This document shows positions 11,539 to 21,763 of a stretch of 64,000 nucleotides of DNA, piece after piece. The translations under genes were made by a program, and so were the position numbers. Where the stretch lies: contig JANPYM010000009.1 in NCBI GenBank assembly GCA_025890175.1, forward strand, positions 951,650-1,015,649, given 5' to 3'. The notes beneath the pieces were generated by a model. The model was not told the DNA's origin. It was given only the letters and a program-made list of their open reading frames with translations, and searched no databases. How positions within the stretch are numbered: position 1 is the stretch's first letter; every line of letters begins with the position of its first letter. Source of the DNA: Ciborinia camelliae. Taxonomy: Eukaryota > Ascomycota > Leotiomycetes > Helotiales > Sclerotiniaceae.

Positions 11539-13261
11539 TCACGCTTCCTTTCTCTTCTCCTTCCCCATCTCCAAAACCAAACTATCCACTTCCGCCCAAA
11601 GATCATTTTCCCCAAACTTCTGCTTCCACCCTAGTACTTCCTTCGCCTTATCTCCCTTGATCCTCGCACTAGTTAACACATAAAATCAGTATCTACATCC
11701 ATCCATCCATCCATACAATTCATCCACCAAACCCCCAATACGATTCCCATATTCCAAGCAGAACAAAAAGGAACAAAAGAAATGCATAATTCGAGCCCAA
11801 AATACTCTCCGCCTCCCTCTTACCCCCCCAAATAACTCCTCGGCAACTTCTCCCAATTCCAAATTCTGTACATACATCCCATCAAGTGCTCTATATGCAC
11901 ACCCCAATTTTCCAATTCTTTCGGCAATGTCGTTGAAAGATTGAGAGGAGTTTTCGGCAAAATAGTAGCCATTATTTCCGTGGGGGGTTTCTTTGGATGG
12001 GGAATGATAGAGAGTATGGGCGAGTGAAAAAAAGAGATTTCCCAGATCCCAGATGTGAATGCGAGACCAGATACCGGATCCGGAACCGATGGTGATGGCT
12101 TGGTGATGTGTATAGGCTTGTTGGACCATTTTGGTTATTTGGGTGCCGTGGGAGGGGAAGGGGAAGGGTGGGGGACCGACTTTGGAAATGATGGTTAGTA
12201 TTTTTAAGTAGGGGTTTGATGGAGAGTGGTGGAAAGCCAGGCGGGGGAGGATGCTGTAGAGTTTATTGAAGATCTTCAGGCTTGAAGTCCTATAATAGAT
12301 AGGTATGAAATAAAAGGGAATGGGATAACTTGATACCCTATATAAAAAAGTCCCAAAAGAAAAATGATATAGGGCTTATGGAGCTTATAGGGCTTTATAG
12401 GGGGTCTTCAGGCTTTTATGCACTATAGCAGATATGCAACAAAACTTTTGAGTGCTCTGCCAAGAGGTGGGGTGTGGTGAATATGATAGCGGCTGTCCTC
12501 GAGTAGTGAATATGATAGTGAAAATGACTTACAAACGAGTGGGATTGGAACAATATATGCTCTTACCCCTCTCTCCTCACCCAGTCCAACGACAAGTTGA
12601 TTCACCTTCCTGACAGGACTATACTGCTCAGGAAAGTCTCTCTCAATGGAATAGATATCGTCAGTCACATCGGAATAAATCTTGGTGTCTATTCGCTCTC
12701 CCGATATTGGCCAGTCACCTAGCATCGATGCTCCCGAAACCTACATTGTCAATGTTGTATAATATAGTAAAGCCATTTGAAACAGAAATTCTCGTACATA
12801 GATATAATGAACATCTCGTCCAGTTTGCAATTTGCGCTCGTTGAGGCCCACGATATAAGCTTTAGCACAACCTTCATGGCGAGCTGATGCTGCGGCAATC
12901 ACAACTATATAACATCATGAGCATTCCCCACTTCTTTTCTTATAGAAAGATACCAACCATCATTTTGCTTTGCAATATCAAGAATCCTGCTATTATCATC
13001 AAGATCTTTAAACAAAATTGCACAAACACCAATTTCACCAAGTTTCTCAGCTTGTTCGAATTTGCGCACCAAAGCCGTAATCTCGTATTTTTCCTCGTTT
13101 GTTGTGCCACGATGCTGAAGGAATTCGGCTAGAATGGAACCGCCGCTATGGTTGTGTTAAACCCACATTTGAAGTGCGTACCTGGTATGCTTAACGCTGT
13201 GATGGGAGATTTACATGTAAGCAGTAACGCCTAGAATGAGAACTCGGATTTGATCGACCAT
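11539..13261 (-). pseudogene. NAD-dependent epimerase/dehydratase-like gene, apparently broken
   Basis: Exons 13261-13215, 13145-12958, 12904-12798, 12740-12533 and 12179-11790 join in frame. They encode an extended-SDR protein with a Rossmann start (RVLILGVTAYIGG), the YVSGASMLGDW active-site region, a PLVFG segment, and WSRIHIWDL. Near the 3' end the frame is lost. A run of seven G (11823-11829) is followed in the next frame by KREAESILGSN, the conserved family sequence. One extra G would restore it. The following intron should begin GTATGC but reads TTATGC (11789-11788). Its last exon (11668-11539, SARIKGDKAKEVLGW) is intact in sequence. Read as it stands, the frame runs into intron sequence and stops at 11686. 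The 353-base intron 4 is also unusually long. The substrate is unknown. A sequencing error could explain the G run but not both lesions easily. Confidence 0.65.
12180..12532 (-). repeat. Long intron with a diverged internal duplication
   Basis: This intron of the epimerase-like gene is 353 bases against a local norm of 50-100. It keeps a good donor (GTAAGT) and a branch point (ACTAAC) 15 bases before the acceptor. Two related blocks, 12272-12316 and 12403-12445, share TCTTCAGGCTT and a TATAGCAGAT/TATAATAGAT tail about 131 bases apart. The duplication may be a remnant of an inserted element. Confidence 0.5.
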
Positions 13262-14469
13262 GATTGTAGATATTTCGACGACGATATTTAAGTTTTAAGC
13301 TTCAATTTAATAAAAAAACATGGACCAGTTGGATGGATCCCGTGGACCATTTTAGTTTCAAACTTAATCGCCAAACTAACTCCTGGAGAGTCCACAACTG
13401 TAATTTATCAAAGTGCCAACCACAGAATTGGGCCCGCACTACTGCAGTATGTAATACGGAGTACCTGAACCTTACGTAAAGTTGTGGGGGAAGAAGGAGA
13501 CTCGTATAGCTGGAGAAGTAGATGGAGATGGATAAGGATTTGGAAAAGATCTCGTAAGGAAGTGAAGATAACAGGAAAAGAAAAGAAAAGATGTAACTTG
13601 TAAGAGAATATTCATAGTATATGATATATATACCTAGATTCCTATATATATACCTATATATATATAATATATACAAGAGTACTCAGGTACAAACGAGTAT
13701 GAAAGGAGTACCTGGTATCAAATGGATGTTTCATCAACGGTCCCGCAAAAATCTGCCATCAGCTTACCTAGGTAGGTAGGTACGACCTAGTAGGTACTAC
13801 CTACCAACCTAGGCAATTATTATTATCAGTACCTACCTAGGTAGGTACCTACTTACTGACCTACTGTATGGATCAATGTTGCTCTCTCTTCATATCGATT
13901 ATTCACTGCCCTGCCCTGCCTTGCCCTTTTACCTTTTACCTTCTGTCTTCCATCATTCACAACCAACAACACCACCTCCTCCCCTAATCCCTTCAAACTC
14001 CTCAGCTACGCCAACTGTCTATAACATTCGCTCATCATATATCTTCATTCACAATCGTTCCTTGACATTCTTTCCGATGTAATAATTAATCTACTTTTTG
14101 ATAAATCCAAACAAAACGAAACGAACAAAACCTTGACAAATCCTCCCAATAACAGGTACTACCGAAATTACTTGGTGGAAGGAGGAAAAGTTGGAGTACA
14201 GGTATCCCTGAAGGCGAACACACGATCATAATCAATCAGTACTTCGTCGAATTCATCAACCAACCATTCATCAACAAGATTTGAGAAGAACATTCCAAAC
14301 CTATTCTAAGACCCGTTGAAGATATCTACTATCCGCATTCCGCGGGAGTCTCCCCGCGAAAGACATCGGAGGATTATAAAATTTCTTGAGCGATAAGAAA
14401 TCGGTGGGAAGACTGTTAGTTGGAGGTTATCAAGAGATTACCATTACAATTGCGAAGACATCTTACACA
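13262..14469. other. Divergent intergenic region rich in CCTAGGTA words
   Basis: The stretch carries an (AT)n-like tract near 13620-13675 and a dense cluster of GGTAGGTA/TACCTACC words (13765-13860). A TACGGAGTA word lies at 13455-13463. The last 300 bases should hold the promoter and leader of the Cys-rich surface protein. No gene is seen. Confidence 0.45.
13765..13860. repeat. Cluster of CCTAGGTAGGTA-type palindromic words
   Basis: At least six overlapping GGTAGGTA/TACCTACC/CCTAGG words occupy this block in both orientations, so it can fold on itself. Related shorter copies occur elsewhere in the window, for example 6065-6095, 31740-31760, 34180-34200, 56946-57029, 57418-57442 and 61313-61325. 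Confidence 0.8.
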
Positions 14470-15256
14470 ATGTATCGATCCATCCTCGTGTTTGCTTTGG
14501 CAATTCTACCTTCCATTGTCAGTGCCCAACAATTGGCAGATGGCAAAATCGTTCCATTTTCATCCGACCTTCCCTCCTGTGCCTCGCAATGCGGTCCTCT
14601 TTCCGATGTCCAAGGAGCCTGTGTTCCACCTATTACCGCCGATGTATCTAGTTCTTGCTTTTGCTCTGATGCCAGATTGAAACCCTTTATTACGGGAACC
14701 GCTGGAGTTTCCTCTGTCTGCGGTGCTGCAAGTTGTACATCGACTACAGATCTACAGAGCATCGAGACCTGGTACGAGCAATATTGTAATACGCAATCAG
14801 CATCAACCACTACATCAAGTAGTGGAAGTGCAGCCACTTCTTCGAGTTCAGACTCAAGTTCGAATAGTCCACATCATTCATGGTATGTAAATGCTGTATG
14901 GAGGAATTCATGTAAATTACTAATCCACTTTAAGGTTCTCGGCTCATGCGAAATGGGTTGCCATGCTCATTGTGCTTGTCGTTGGAATAACGATTGCCTG
15001 GCTCATCGCATTCTATTTGAGACGTCGATATCTCCGAAAGAGAGAGAAACAGTTTGAAATGAGACCTCCGGTTGCTTTGGGACCACATCAACTTCAAAGT
15101 GCGACAGGGGGGTATGGTTACGGAGGTGGGGCTGTTAATGCAGCCGAAGGAGGTTATCACAAAGAAGCAGTTCGAGCACCCGTGACATCTACACCCGGGG
15201 AGGCAACGAGAGGTATAAGAGAAAGTAGGGGCCTTCAGAAAAAGCAAAGGACTTGA
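14470..15256 (+). CDS. Secreted-type Cys-rich single-pass membrane protein
   Basis: Exons 14470-14882 and 14935-15256 join across a 52-base intron (donor GTATGT, acceptor TTTAAG) to give 244 residues. It has a signal peptide (about 1-19, ending SIVSA), then a Cys-rich ectodomain (about 20-110) whose spacing resembles CFEM-like modules (CASQCGPL, CVPP, CFC, VCGAASC, YEQYC). A Ser/Thr-rich stalk (about 110-137) and one membrane helix (about 145-166, AMLIVLVVGITIAWLIAFYL) follow, then a basic stop-transfer RRRYLRKR and a Gly/Tyr-rich cytosolic tail. The layout suits a plasma-membrane sensor or wall-linked protein. It is not a canonical eight-Cys CFEM, so function is unknown. ATG 14470 was chosen because the signal peptide begins there; an upstream in-frame non-ATG extension is not needed. 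Confidence 0.85.
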
Positions 15257-16624
15257 TAAATTATTGGATCGCGGGATATATGACGGAATTCATGATGGGG
15301 CGTTAGGTTTGTTAATATGATGTTTGGGGAAAAGTCAAAGACATATGGTCTGGATTGAAGATATAATGGATGAACCTTTGTTGATACCACAGGTGAATGA
15401 CGATAGCATCACATAATGCAACGACTTTTCTGAGTATTAGCGAGCATATCATTGAGGGGGAGTCAGATAACCACTACTGATATATCCTGAAATCTTCATG
15501 TTCGTCTCTTGTTAAGTGCAGGTGAACCCTGGTGGTTATTTTTCACCTTCGGGCTGGAAAATGGAAAAATGAGAAAATGGGTTGATTCTCGGTAGTTGCT
15601 ATCCATAGTTCTCCACTATACCTCTCTGCCTTCTTCTCTGTCTGTATAAGGATTCATTCTCATTCCAAATTACTAGGACAATAGAGATTTTACAAGATCA
15701 ATATAGGCCTTGTTGGCTACTCGCAATGTCCTTCCAATTCACAATTCCCAAAGAAGTCACTATCCTTGGGTTTTGCATTCTTTTGACCTGTTATATTGTC
15801 AACTTTTTGGTTCAATCCACCCTCTGGTTCTGCATTGGACTTGATTCAATCTTCTTTTTCTTTGGCTTATTGATCTATCTTTCTGCAATCAACAATATCT
15901 ATTCCTTCAAGTTGCATTGGGTTCATGAAAGAGGCAGATCCATGGTCTAGTCTGTCTTAGATTGATCCTATCTTGTCCCCGACTCATATATTGTCCCCGA
16001 CCATTTTACTGTAAGTCAGTACTGAAATCCCATTTCAAAACATATATACCTCCCCGGGTTCTCAAATTCACCTTCTCTCACTCCTTCCCTTCCTTGAAGA
16101 GAATATCAGCATTTACAGATTCGGCATTCACTTTGGATCCACAAAACCCCTCTTCCCCTCTTCCACTCCCCTCTAGCGCCTCAACTACTCCTACTCTTTC
16201 CTTCTTCCTCTTCTTCCTCTTCTTCCTCCATTATCCTTCTTCTTCCCTTAACAACTCGCAACCTTGGATATTTTCAAGGTCTTCCAAATACTTACTCTTC
16301 TTCATAGTATCTCGCCCTCTTTGACCTATTGAGATACCTCATCACATACATGCTTCGAGTTTCAAGCCTCGAAGACTTCCTAGAGCGCAATACACTTGCT
16401 TCTTTCTTTGAATTCAGCAACCCTTATACAAATACCTTGGCTTTTTCTTCGCTGGCGCTTCCATCCTGCTTTCGATTTTGCATCTTGATACACTTGATCC
16501 TCAAAACAAGATTTATACGCTGCCCTTCTCGAGGGAAAATCTAGACTTGCAGTCCAACGAAAAACAAACTCTTGCCAAGAATTTATCACTTATTATACAG
16601 TAAAATCACCGAGGCCACGAAAAC
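15257..16624. other. Intergenic region and probable long leader of the RRM gene
   Basis: Apart from one small possible gene (15726-15950) nothing here looks coding. A CT-rich stretch (about 16130-16260) resembles fungal promoter or leader pyrimidine tracts. The A-rich sequence before 16625 fits the end of a 5' UTR. Confidence 0.4.
15726..15950 (+). CDS. Possible small hydrophobic protein
   Basis: An ATG-started frame of 74 codons (MSFQFTIPKEV...) contains two strongly hydrophobic stretches, about residues 13-30 and 33-55, and a short basic tail. It has no homologue I recognise. It sits about 680 bases upstream of the RRM gene on the same strand and could equally be an upstream frame in that gene's leader, or chance. 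Confidence 0.25.
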   Translation: MSFQFTIPKEVTILGFCILLTCYIVNFLVQSTLWFCIGLDSIFFFFGLLIYLSAINNIYSFKLHWVHERGRSMV

Positions 16625-19444
16625 ATGGACATAACTTCTTCTTCCCAGAACGGAGGTGAGTCTTCCGTCTTTGACTCTACCGGCCCAAAATCTTCACTTT
16701 ATACCTCGGCGCCATCCTTTGGTCCCAGCCTACACCCACAACACATCATGAATCACGATCAAAACCAAAGCTATGTTCCCAAGATCACCATTTCCTCAGC
16801 CGATACATCCATGAACCACGTCAAAGGCCAACATCCCTCTGCAGACGCTCAAACTGAGCTCATTACAAACTTGAAAGTCCGCATCGCAGTTCTGGAGAAT
16901 GACTTAGCTCATGCTACGAAAGACAAGGATTCAGCTATCAACAGCTCGGTCATGATCGCCAGGGCGTTGGGAAATGTTGCCAACAATCCGGAGCTAAGTA
17001 CGAGAAAGCTACGGGGTCCTGATGCCGAAGAAGTGGAGGAGTTACGACTAGAAGTGAAGAGATTGAGAAGAGAGAATGGTGTGCTTTGGGGTCGTATCGA
17101 GTCTCGAGAAGCTGGTCACATGATCACTTATGACAACTCCGCAAATGCAGTTTCCAAAGGCAAGAAGCCTCTCCAAGTTTCAGACTCAGACTCAGACTAC
17201 CCTCTCGCAATCAAATCACGCTCAAAGCACCCCATCATCAGCGCTGCCATTAAGAAGATCAACGGACAGGACGAGCCCAAGCACTCACACCACCCCGTTG
17301 ACTTTAACGAAGAAACACAACTGCCTAACATTGTCAATCTCGAGCGACTTGAAGACGGCAGCTTAGCAATTCCATCAGGGTTCCCGGTTCTACACTCCAC
17401 TCCAAAGAGAAGAAATATTAATGACATTAACACCTCCACTCTCGATGATGTCCTCGGCTCCGATGACGATGAAGAACCAGAGGTTAAAATTGAAGATCAA
17501 CTTCTCTACCAAGAACGCGCCAATGCAAATTTCATCAATGTTCCCGCCCCCGCAGTCCTAAAGGCCGGTTTTGAATTCTCCCCCGAGAAGGCTCTTCGCG
17601 GTGATGATTATGCTAATCGTGGATATGCCAATCGCAATAACTACTATGCGCGCTTCAACAATCGAAATGTATCTAATGGACCAAGATCTTTCGAGTTTCC
17701 TCCTGATTTGAGCCAAGGCACAACCATCTGGGCCACGCCACAAGAAAGAAATGAGGAGATCGATAGTCATATGCGAGCTTCCGATCCTAGAGATCACAAA
17801 TTTCCTGACTATTTTAGATATGGAATTGTTTATGTTCCCAAAGAAGGTGATCGTGATACATTACGTGGGGTACATATCGGTGGACTTCCAAAGGATATCA
17901 AGTTGAGAGATGTACTTGATCGTGTTCGAGGTGGAAGAATTTATTCATCTGCTTTATTGAACACGATGGCTATTTCTGGAAGTAACTCTGCACTCGTTAC
18001 GTTCATCAACCAGGAGGATGCGGAAGCTTATGTCAAGTATGCGGCTGCTCATCCTATCATCTTTGGTTCCCCAGACTCCGCCGAGGAAAATTTGGCCAAG
18101 GCAACTGTCACTCACATTCATACCCCCACATTCCCCTTCTCCCCCGCAAAGCTCAAGACTCTCTTTGAGTTTAACCGTACCCGCATCCTCACAATCCGCA
18201 ATTTCCCACATAATATCTCCCTTCGTCGTCTGGAAACCGATTTGTCGGCCAGAAATGCATTCAGAGCGGAGAGTATGTTGGAATCGTACATTGATGAAGA
18301 GGAAACTCTCAGAATGGAATTTTCCAGTACGGATGCGGCGGGAAGTGCATTTGGGATGCTATCGGCTATGAAGGGCTATAGAGAGTTCAGATTGGACTTG
18401 CAGTTTGAGAAGGATAATTGTGAGGGGAGATTGGAGGAATTGGAGAAGGCAGTTGAGAAGAGAAAGCCAATGTTTCCGAGATCTGAAAATGGAGTGAGAG
18501 ACGATAGACGTGGAAGCAATGGAAATGGTAATGGTGACATGGGAGGTAACTCAAAGGAAACGGTTGTTGATTCGGTTTTGGTTGTGCAGAGAAAAAAATT
18601 GGCTGCTTTGCAGAAACAACATGATGTCATTCCATCATTCAAAGGTGAAGGCTTGAAGTCAAGTTCTTGGGCTGATGAAGTTATTGAGGAATCGGGAGAT
18701 GATGCACCCAGAAAAGACGAAGATGTCGCCCCTGTCACCCCAAAACGCGCACCTCGTATCATAACCGGAAAGCAATACCTGATCGAACTCGCCGCTACCT
18801 CCAAAGAGCCGACTTCATCTATATCCACGCCCAATGTCCCAAATCCACTGGCAACAATTCCAGCAACACCCTCCTCTAACAATTCTACCCCCAGACCTCG
18901 CCTGACCATCTCAACCACCTCCCTCCCAAAAATCACCAGCAAATCTCCCGACCCTAGTTCCGCAGAATATAGTCTCCACTCCTTCGCTTCATCTGCTGTT
19001 TCCGATGAGGATCACTCCCCCCAATCTGCTTTTCCTCAGGAGCAGGCGCAGGATCAGGTTCAAACTCAGATTCAAGCTGAAGCGAATGCAAATGTTAAGG
19101 ATGGAATGAGTGAAGTTGGTGGCAAGGGAAAGGGGAAGGAAGTCGAGGTCGAAGTTGGAGAAAAGGTTAAGGCGGGAGAGAAAATCGCGACGAAGATTAA
19201 TCCTGATGAGATTGATCTGGGTCTTGAATCGGATGTTGATGCTGGTGCCGAGGGAGATGACGAGAATGATGGACTTTTTCAGAAGGAGTTGACTCTTAAA
19301 GCTAAAGCCAATGCGGATGCGGATACTTCGGCGCCTGTGGCTGATGGTGAAGAGGTTGCGGTTTACAGTTCTGATGCTCAGGATAATGAAGTTAGGGGCG
19401 AGGAGACTGAGGAGCATGGTGAAAGCTCCATCACGACCATTTAA
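16625..19444 (+). CDS. RRM-type RNA-binding protein, 939 residues
   Basis: A single uninterrupted frame from ATG 16625. The N-terminal third is polar, with a predicted coiled coil at about 75-165 (LITNLKVRIAVLENDLAHA and EVEELRLEVKRLRRENGVLWGR). Two RRM-like modules follow: about 415-485 (LRGVHIGGLPKDIKLRDVLD ... NSALVTFINQEDAEAYV) and about 515-600 (RILTIRNFPHNISLRRLETD ... MEFSSTDAAGSAFGML). The C-terminal 330 residues are low-complexity, rich in Ser/Thr/Pro, then Glu/Lys/Ala. The role is probably mRNA or pre-mRNA binding; the specific family member is not identified. Long intronless genes with disordered tails are common among fungal RRM regulators. Confidence 0.85.
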   Translation: MDITSSSQNGGESSVFDSTGPKSSLYTSAPSFGPSLHPQHIMNHDQNQSYVPKITISSADTSMNHVKGQHPSADAQTELITNLKVRIAVLENDLAHATKDKDSAINSSVMIARALGNVANNPELSTRKLRGPDAEEVEELRLEVKRLRRENGVLWGRIESREAGHMITYDNSANAVSKGKKPLQVSDSDSDYPLAIKSRSKHPIISAAIKKINGQDEPKHSHHPVDFNEETQLPNIVNLERLEDGSLAIPSGFPVLHSTPKRRNINDINTSTLDDVLGSDDDEEPEVKIEDQLLYQERANANFINVPAPAVLKAGFEFSPEKALRGDDYANRGYANRNNYYARFNNRNVSNGPRSFEFPPDLSQGTTIWATPQERNEEIDSHMRASDPRDHKFPDYFRYGIVYVPKEGDRDTLRGVHIGGLPKDIKLRDVLDRVRGGRIYSSALLNTMAISGSNSALVTFINQEDAEAYVKYAAAHPIIFGSPDSAEENLAKATVTHIHTPTFPFSPAKLKTLFEFNRTRILTIRNFPHNISLRRLETDLSARNAFRAESMLESYIDEEETLRMEFSSTDAAGSAFGMLSAMKGYREFRLDLQFEKDNCEGRLEELEKAVEKRKPMFPRSENGVRDDRRGSNGNGNGDMGGNSKETVVDSVLVVQRKKLAALQKQHDVIPSFKGEGLKSSSWADEVIEESGDDAPRKDEDVAPVTPKRAPRIITGKQYLIELAATSKEPTSSISTPNVPNPLATIPATPSSNNSTPRPRLTISTTSLPKITSKSPDPSSAEYSLHSFASSAVSDEDHSPQSAFPQEQAQDQVQTQIQAEANANVKDGMSEVGGKGKGKEVEVEVGEKVKAGEKIATKINPDEIDLGLESDVDAGAEGDDENDGLFQKELTLKAKANADADTSAPVADGEEVAVYSSDAQDNEVRGEETEEHGESSITTI

Positions 19445-21296
19445 GCAAAGTGCTTATGGCTGGCTCATTGGGGATGGTGATGGCGTGGTAGATGATAGGA
19501 TGGATTCTTGATATGCAAAGCTCTAGCTCAATTCAATAAGTTTAATAATATCATATACAACCAGTGATCCCCCCTCCTCAATATGCAAAGACACAACGAA
19601 GCCAGATTTTCACTGGCATAATAGCGTCTGACCTCGCCCAACTATCAAATACGACCAGCCATATGAGCCAGCAAAAGCGTTGTTCATGAGTCAAATACAG
19701 AAATGTGAATCAGACTTTTTGCCTGAAAGTCTGGGTGATTCTAATTTGGAAAATAGGCTGACTCTACGTACATAGGTAGATACGCAATCTCGAATATGTA
19801 GTGAATTGAGATTTGATGAAATAAAGTTTATTGATAGGTATTCATGGAGCATAACGCGTCGTTGATAAATTAGTTTTCATCTTGAAGCCAGCCGGGTAGG
19901 AGGACAAAATGAGGAGGGATATGGATATTGAGTGGGGAAATATTTGCACGGCAGTGAAGCATTCTTTCTACCCTTGAACTTTTAAAACATCTCTCCATAT
20001 TGGATATATCAGCACCTTCTTACGTTGAAGACTCACGTACAAGCCCAGTTGAAAATTGTCCACGTAAAAAGAGAGAACCGAGAATTTAAAATTCTTTAAT
20101 GTCTCCAAGTATGATGATGAAATGGAACTGTTTGAAATTCCGTTCCTACACCTACCCCCTCTCGGTTTCCGAACTGAGGAAGAATGGAGTATGCATTCAA
20201 ATATCATCCATAGATCAATATATTCAAGTCAAGTATTTCTAGCTCGGGCCCAAGAACTACTGCTGTGGCTCCCAGACACGAAGGTGGGCATCTTTAAAGA
20301 AGATCTAATACCGGCATAGTAATATAGAATAGAAAACTCGTTTCAGGTTATTTATATTGCCGACATGAACAACAACCTACAATATAGTATCGAACTATCA
20401 AGTGACTAACTGAGTACTGAAAAAGTAGGTAGTGATTAGCAAAAATATATCGACCATAAATAAATGCGGAAAAAGGCAAACCAAACTGAAATCTTCTTAC
20501 TCAACCATTAAATCTCCGTTCATAACCGCATTACATCCAACCCTCAACCCTATCCTATTCATTTATCCAATAATAATCCAACCCAAACCATCAAAACCTA
20601 CACAGCAAATCATATCACAGCATACAACCCAAGCCACGCCATGCATCTAATACGAGTCTTGGCGTTACCCTGCACATAACTGTGTATAACTGTGTATAAT
20701 ACTATAATACCGGCTAAAAGAATAATGTGCCGAATTATCCGCGTTTGACGACCTTACTGTGGATAATGTAGTTGGTGTAGTGGGGTAATGTAATGGAAAA
20801 CGCATTAGGGTGGGTAGTGTGGCAGGGCTGGATGATGGGGTCTGGGGAAGTATGGGAAGATTAAGCTAATGAATATGATTACTGTCCGAATAGGTTCTGC
20901 TAATTACAGCATTAATTAACATCTGCATGGATGTAGAGGCAACCTTGTAGCAAAATCTTCATTGCATCATATGAGTGTTGAACCCTCGCCCTCGTCCGGA
21001 TCATCCATGGCGGGAAAATGTAATACAACAAAGCACTTGCGATGTTTGGAAAGAGTCTCCTGCAAAGGACAACCAAAATTCAGGGTAAATAGAATCGCCA
21101 ACATTAGATAAACTGTCGTAAAGCTTGTGACTGCGTCTTTCTGATGCTGAATATAATATTGAAAAATAAAAACATGCCACCTCAGATGGTACGGGGCCAA
21201 GACGCCATGGCATGGAAATAATAGATATGCATACAGTCACTACACCAATTCACCAAAATAGAAAGTTCATTAAGCTTGGAAGGGTATTTTCATTCT
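19445..21296. other. Convergent intergenic region, no gene seen
   Basis: About 1.85 kb between the 3' ends of the RRM and CVNH genes. All open frames are under 80 codons and look random. A direct repeat of AACTGTGTATA occurs near 20679-20700. The 3' UTRs of the two genes should lie at the ends. Confidence 0.4.
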
Positions 21297-21763
21297 TTAG
21301 ACTGCACTAGCTAAAGTATACAACATTTAAACTAATCAGGCATTAGCATATATATTGCGTGAAGTGAAGTGAGTAGGACACATACCATAAACAAATCGTC
21401 CGTTATCATTTCCAATGCGCTCAGCAAGGTTGACATCACGGCTGAACTCCTCACCGTCGATGCTGCGGAGCCAAGTGCGGAGAACTGGAACTGATGCACC
21501 ACCCTCAATGTGGAATGTGACGTTCTCGGCGGTGAGGGAGAAGTCTATTTGAAATGTTAGATGGTGTTGTTTAAAGTGGAAGGAATGTTATATAGTATGT
21601 ACGTACCTTGGCCATCCCAATGGATCATACCATTTTGGTTTCCAAGGACTTGATTGAGATCCATCTCGGCATCCTCCCAGTCACCGTTCTCAGTTCTGAG
21701 ACGGGCTCTGAGGATGTGGTTATCATCGACGCGGATATCTTCGGCGGAAAGGTGGAAAGACAT
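21297..21763 (-). CDS. Cyanovirin-N homologue (CVNH) lectin
   Basis: Three exons (21763-21607, 21544-21386, 21310-21297) with 62- and 75-base introns give 109 residues, the usual CVNH length. The two-fold internal repeat is plain: MSFHLSAEDIRVDDNHILRA...NGDWEDAEMDLNQVLGNQNG in the first half, and FSLTAENVTFHIEGG...REFSRDV-type NLAERIGNDNGRFVY in the second. The last exon encodes only the end of the protein plus the stop. CVNH proteins bind high-mannose or other glycans. This copy lacks a signal peptide and the cysteines of bacterial cyanovirin-N, so it is probably cytosolic. Ligand and biological role are unknown. Confidence 0.92.

Noticed and set aside
20967..21240. Two overlapping minus-strand frames downstream of the CVNH gene
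   Set aside because: They lie in the 3' flank, share the same DNA in different frames, and neither resembles a protein.
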